The position numbers and the translations under genes were made by a program. Below the pieces are notes generated by a model. That model had not been told where the DNA came from, did not search any database, and worked only from the letters and a program-made list of their open reading frames with translations. 54,423 bases of DNA, taken from Saccoglossus kowalevskii (taxonomy: Eukaryota > Hemichordata > Enteropneusta > Harrimaniidae). This document shows positions 48,955-54,423 of the stretch, one piece after another. The DNA lies in NCBI RefSeq assembly GCF_000003605.2, contig NW_003151754.1:584372-638794 (forward strand), read 5' to 3'. The first letter of the stretch is position 1; each line of letters begins with the position of its first letter.

Positions 48955-51900
48955 TTATTTTCCATTTGCTTCTGTTTCTTTCATCGTTTCAGGGAGTTTT
49001 CTGCCCCTGGTTTCAGGCAACAGAAGCACCAATACCCCGGCTACAATTGTGAATATACCAAACACCAACGGTGGCAAAGGATTCCATGTTTTCCGCATCT
49101 GTAGAATGACTGGCGATAGAATACTGCCAGTCATGCCAAATACACCGGTCAAGGAAACGCCAAGCGACCTACAAAAAACATTATTATTCGATAATACGTT
49201 GCACTGTTAATCGTGCAGTTAGAATGTGATTTTGTATTTGACTATTCGGAAGAGTGAATATTGTGTTAATGAAAAGCCGCAAGATTTGTTTTCTCCTTCA
49301 GCCGTAATCACGACCAACACCATGGTTACATAGTTAGTAAAACTCATGCTCAGTTATGAAATCGAGATATTTGGGTGCTCTATAATATTAGTATATGTTC
49401 CTCTTTGTGTAAAAGCAATAACTTACAGATATTTTTCACTTGTGCAAGTCTCGAATTCAAACACATTAGTAGAAGTACATATAAGCTTATATAATTTTAA
49501 AAGTAGCATTGAAATATCATAATAAGTACGGCTCACCATGCTTTATGCTCACCTTGATGTGGTAGGAAACAATTCGGCAGCGTATAAGTATACCAAAGAA
49601 TAAGCTATCGTTATTGCAAACTTCCCAGTCATGGTCACCGCTGTACTTATCCATAGAAAAGTTCCACCTTAGATAAATTATGAGATAAATACAATATTTC
49701 CTCCACTAGTACCTACCGGCAATCGATGGCACAAAGAATCAAAACCGAAAGAATTGAATGAATTAGTTATAGTTTGCAGGTATCTACCGTTCATGACAAA
49801 ACTTTACCACTAAGTTTGTATTTTAAGTGAACATTTATAATTGTAAGTGAAACAATGCAAACCGCCTACTTGCGGGAACGTCAACCCACAATCTTCAGTA
49901 TACACGACTGATAAACTAAACACGGGAAGGCAAGCCATGGGGCTTTTCATGAACTATTAAAAGCACCCAATAGATGTCAAACCCGATCTGTAAAGCTACC
50001 GTGAAGGAACATAAAGGGAAGATAACAAAGATGAACAAGCAATAGAAATAAACAATTATAATTATATATTTTTTTCAATTAAGTTCAGATTCCCATTCAT
50101 TGTATATCACTGATGGTACCCTTCATTACAAAAACATATTATTTGTGTAAATTGTAATATAGCCCCATCTCTGTGTATTGCACCATTCAATTCAACTATC
50201 ATGTTTTGCTGAAATGTTTTCATACGCTACTTGTATAAGTTTGTTTCGTGCTTTGCTCGAAATAATATTCCATGTGGTAATAAACAGTGTTACCAACAAT
50301 ACATGCGGTTGAATTGAAATATAATTCAGTACTGTAACAGACTTATATATTAAACTGTTGAGGGTAGTGGTGATACACAATCTGACAACCCTTAAAAATG
50401 TTTTGGACATTATATCTGATTTCTCCGTTCAACTTCAACAGAAAATACATATCATTGTTCGAAGATATACTGCACTTGCTTACAGCATGTTGATGCTCTG
50501 TTAAACAATATTCATCGAAGCTCTTTTGAGTTTCCCTATTGGCTTAAAGTTTACTACACTACTCACATTTTGGAATAAAGGCTGAACATATGGAAGCCAT
50601 GCCAGCAAACATGCAGAATATACAATATGTCAACTTTCTACCAAGACGAGTCTCAATTAAAAACATAGACGCAAAGTATGCTGGGATTTCAACAGCTCCA
50701 GCTATGGCTGTATTGATATAATCATTTCCTCCAAGATTTGTAGTGTTATACGACAACCCATAATATGCCATGGATATCGCAATACTGTAAAACAATTGAA
50801 TTATATGATTCATTATATTGTTGCACTAAGATTATTGAAACATTCATTAGCATATTACTATTTTTACATATCTGTCACTTATGGCATGTAGCCGGGGTAG
50901 AAACAACTAATTGTAAATACAGTGTGACTGTCATTTGTCCATGTGTCTGTGTCGGAATACCTAATTGGTTGTTATATACTGAAACTTACCCATTTAGATA
51001 TAATATCAAAGAGATTTTTCTCATATTCTGTAGACACATTATATCGATAACATTTCCAGGAAAACTTGGTTTTGTAATTGGCGATATCTGTAAACAGAAA
51101 CACATAATCCCATACATATTTATTGAATAATTGTTGAACGATGACTTTCATGAAATATGCTAGTATTACATTTGTTCAAGTATATAGGTAGAGGTTTCAA
51201 TTTACAATTATTTTGATTACATATAAAACACAGTTCGACAGCGACATTGCAAACCCTCACTTTAATGATTGGAGAACTATTTTCATATAATCTTCAATTA
51301 AATCATTTTTACAAAATAATTGTACAACGACATAACATGAATAAAAATAATATGATTACGCTATTGCACCCTTTCGCATCCGTCAGAGTATCCCTATCAA
51401 AATCCATTTCACCTTCACTCAGAACGACGCCATTCATCTTTGCTATTTTCTTTATTATTCGCTTTGCCCTCTCCGTCTTCCCAACTGACAAAAGCCATCT
51501 TGGAGACTCTGGAAGAATCCTATTCGTAAATGCAATTCAATTAGGTTATCAGTGTAGTTGGAAATAAACTGTGAACTGCCTTGAATGAAAATAAAATTAA
51601 CGGAAACATACCACCAGTATATTATGCTAATAATAGCAGGTGCACTTATAGTCAATTGTAAGATCTTCCAATCACGTATGATATAGGCAAGCAATGCGAG
51701 TACAGTATATCCTGCAGCATAGCAAACGTTGAAAGTCATTGACGCGAAAGCACGTTTCGATGGGCCTACCAGTTCTGTAACTTCAAAATAAACAACAACG
51801 ACATTTACAATATACTAGTTCAATGCACGTAGTAAACAGTACAATAATTAAGTATACGTGAATGACGCTCTAGTATATGTTTTGTAAACTTCTACTTATC

Positions 51901-54423
51901 GTTTCAGAAGATATGCACATTATTGCATATATATTATTACGAATCTAAATAAATTCTTATTTCCTATTTCTCGTTCCAAGGTTTGATAGTATTATGAGGT
52001 TATTATGCGGACCAGGAACAGTCTGAGTCTTTTCCTCCCAAAAACACATTATGGGAATGCCAAAATTCTATAACGTACCCTGGGGCATGCTATAACTAAT
52101 GGCATTACGATGACAGATGTATAATAAGTACTGAAAGGCATCATGTAAGATGTGAATTCCATGTGTCATGTCATATAGTTAATGTGCGACAGTCAAGCAG
52201 TCAAGGCCAAACGATTTCCCGGAGTTTCCATGCAACATTGTGGCATTTATCTGCGTGAAAACATGCCGATATGGCTCACTCTATAAATTCCATACGCAGG
52301 GCAAGACATCATTGCAGGAGATGGTATCAACCCACTTGGAACAATGTTCAGTGTAGATTTAAAAACAAAGATGGGCTGTTGGACAACAATGACGTAATCT
52401 AGAATTATTATAATGCATAGTACATACAATGGTAGTAAACACCTAACACTGACCAAGTTGATAAGCGTTAGACCGCTTTCTCAACTTTCGGATAATAATC
52501 TAGTTGAAAACTTGGGAAAGTTCATAGTAGTATCACTATACTAACATTAGCGATTGGTTCGTCACACAGGCAGCATCTTAAACAAATCGGGGGCACAGTG
52601 ATAGTGGTCCATGAAAAATTATATTTTGCGTGAGTGTTCCACATATCCATACGCTCAGGGAGGTCAAACCCACTGGTTAATGATCTTTAATGCCCATTCC
52701 CAATTGCAAGGCAATCCCCATGCTTTTGTTACAAACTCTGTATTCTGGGTAATACAATTCTATGGGGATTATGTTTTACAACGTGTAACTCCAAAGAAAT
52801 CGACTCGTGGTGCTAACTTGCTAAATACGAAATGACTGGCTTAATGAAGATCTACTTATGTCACACAACAAACAGACAATATCTACATGGAAATATGTTT
52901 GTTAGGCGAATATTAATTGTGATTTATTTTTAACCCCTGGGAAACCCGTATTTGTCACACATCATTTCTAGTTTAACCTGGAAACTGTCAGTAAAACACC
53001 GATGTTAATGATTTGGGGGTCGATATATATTTTCTATAAAATACTACGGTGACCCAAAATAGATATTATGCATTGATTTAGCAGTGTTCATTGTATTTCA
53101 AACATAGACGAGATGATAAAATATATATAATATACATATACGGTTGGCGATTAGTTGTGGTTATATACGTGCTAACTGCGTGTTCTTAATATGTGTGATT
53201 ATATCTGATATCAAAAGACGAATATTTGACTTACTGTATACCAAACCTTGCCCATATATACACGGTAACACAGCACCAGTAAGCAAGCGTAACACTGCAT
53301 GCAATGGGAAGTTTGTCGCAACAACTTGCAATGAACCAAATACTGCGAGCATAATGCTGGCAATTGTGATAACAAACAAACGTCCTTTACTGTTAAAAAT
53401 TAAGGGGATTTTTAAATTAGATTGTCATACTAGTTAATACATCCCATTACCATAGAACGTGTGCATGAAACCATTGTTTTTGCGACCTGGGACGGAAACT
53501 TCCAAACAAATTACCGGTATGTGACTTTAAAGGGTGGCAGTCGTCGTGCCGCGTCCTGTTCGATATGGGACTCATAGCGACGTATACAATGCGTGTAAAA
53601 TACATTGTTTATTTACATGAAATTCGAACACACGCTGCGCGACGACCACCGCGCTTTAAGTAAACTAAATCGTATAAAATGGTGATAATTTAAAAGTTTA
53701 CCTGTCTGACAGTAAGCCAGTAAACATATATCCTAATAGCATTCCTAGTTGGGAAATTGACATCTCTAATGGCCCCATGAAATCACGATCGCAAACAAGA
53801 TTAAACTTCAAGAAACAAACAAAATAATATTGTTGGTAATTATAACTGCAAATAAAATATTCATCCATCCGTCAGTGTGGAATAAGAGAGGCCTATGAAT
53901 TTGTATAGTTATTCGTTAATTCGTTAGCCTTTTAGTTATATAGAGGAATGTTCATTCAAATTCAAATAATAATCCTAATATTTGATCTCACCTCTTGTAT
54001 AACTGTTGATGTATATTGTGATCTATCATATTCCCATCCGTGATTACACTTTATAATGTCAATACTCCGGTTCGTATCAGGCACTTCAGATGTGAGCAAT
54101 TCTAAGATCGTAGTTGTGTTTATGTCGTATCGTGAGCAGCTACTGAACGTCCAATCAGACCCACATGTGTTGTCAGTTCTCTTCTTAGGAATTGTTATGT
54201 TTTTTAATAAATCGTGACAGCTGGTACTAATGTTCATGTACTCACATTCATCAACTATAGCTGCTGTCTCTTGTACTTTACACCAGTGTGGAGTCGTAGC
54301 AAGAGTGAAGACAACAGACATTACTTGTGATGAATGAAAGCCAACTAAAATACTCATTAGCACGAGACACCGCTTTTGATATGCTCCAAGCTCGCCAATA
54401 ACATACTTCAACAAGTCGTCGTA
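48955..54423 (-). CDS. SLC22-like organic ion transporter, 5' end beyond window
   Basis: Nine exons are visible: 54423-53992 (5' incomplete), 53805-53702, 53389-53235, 51780-51612, 51519-51360, 51087-50990, 50784-50567, 49667-49553 and 49168-48955. They join in frame to 554 residues plus a stop; the start codon and perhaps the first 15-20 residues lie past 54423. Landmarks: GFHSSQVMSVVF (TM1), a Cys- and NxT-rich extracellular loop ending CNHGWEYDRSQY, GLLSDSKGRLF after TM2 (the usual GRxPT proline is absent), PESPRWLL after TM6, ETRLGRKL, AAELFPTTSR, and a canonical PETRGRKLPET near the C terminus. Exon lengths 104, 155, 169, 218 and 214 equal those of the gene at 13-19.5 kb, proving tandem paralogy. 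The exon-6 donor (AGC/GTAATC) is the weakest site but is the only one that keeps phase. Confidence 0.92.
53531..53655. mobile_element. 125-bp MITE with TTAA target duplication in SLC22 intron
   Basis: Left terminus AGGGTGGCAGTCGTCGTGC and right terminus GCGCGACGACCACCGCGCT are inverted copies, flanked by TTAA at 53527-53530 and 53656-53659. Same family as 33842-34113. It lies 42 bases downstream of the exon ending at 53702, without touching its donor. Confidence 0.85.

Noticed and set aside
50765-51567. Plus-strand frames of 121 and 106 codons
   Set aside because: They overlap exons of the minus-strand SLC22 gene and have no motifs.

Overview
The window is AT-rich animal nuclear DNA. Every convincing gene is split by GT...AG introns, and between the genes lie a decayed LINE, several miniature inverted-repeat elements and simple repeats. 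The gene content (tandem SLC22-like transporters, a C-type lectin, a lineage-restricted secreted family) and the chordate/hemichordate-style non-LTR retrotransposon suggest a marine invertebrate, perhaps a deuterostome. I cannot fix the phylum from sequence alone. No CRISPR, operon or prokaryotic signal is present.

Layout. 1-8.8 kb is repeat-dominated: a 1.48 kb foldback element with 176-bp internal repeats, a duplicated exon/promoter-like segment, a Kolobok-type transposase relic and microsatellites. 8.8-9.7 kb (minus) is a cupin (DUF985-type) pseudogene split by a 252-bp MITE. 13.1-19.5 kb (minus) is a complete ten-exon SLC22-like organic ion transporter gene whose exons join in frame into 539 residues. 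20.8-24.2 kb is a tandem repeat interrupted by a 5'-truncated CR1/L2-like LINE. 24.5-30.4 kb (plus) holds two tandem paralogues of a family I do not recognise. Each has a signal peptide, a helical ectodomain, a glycine-rich hydrophobic hairpin and a C-terminal membrane segment. The first copy has an 80-residue coiled coil with phenylalanine every seventh residue. The second lacks that coil and has an in-frame TAA, although the rest of its exon structure is preserved. 36.0-37.4 kb (minus) holds four exons of a small gene with a CxxC / RGxPPK / LPxGW domain, with its 3' end not found. 41.3-42.9 kb (minus) is a C-type lectin. 47.2-47.5 kb (minus) is a dead SLC22 first large exon. 49.0-54.4 kb (minus) is a second SLC22-like gene whose 5' end lies beyond the window.

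The two SLC22 genes share intron phases and, for six of the eight fully visible shared exons, nearly or exactly the same exon length. With the relic exon they form a tandem transporter cluster. Three short MITEs (27.5, 33.8, 53.5 kb) share TTAA target duplications and related termini. A longer TTAA-flanked inverted-repeat element sits in an SLC22 intron, and all four may have been mobilised by a Kolobok-type transposase like the relic at 5.6 kb.

The most novel item is the tandem secreted/membrane coiled-coil pair. Its architecture recalls helical membrane-inserting proteins, but this is inference from hydropathy and not from a family match.
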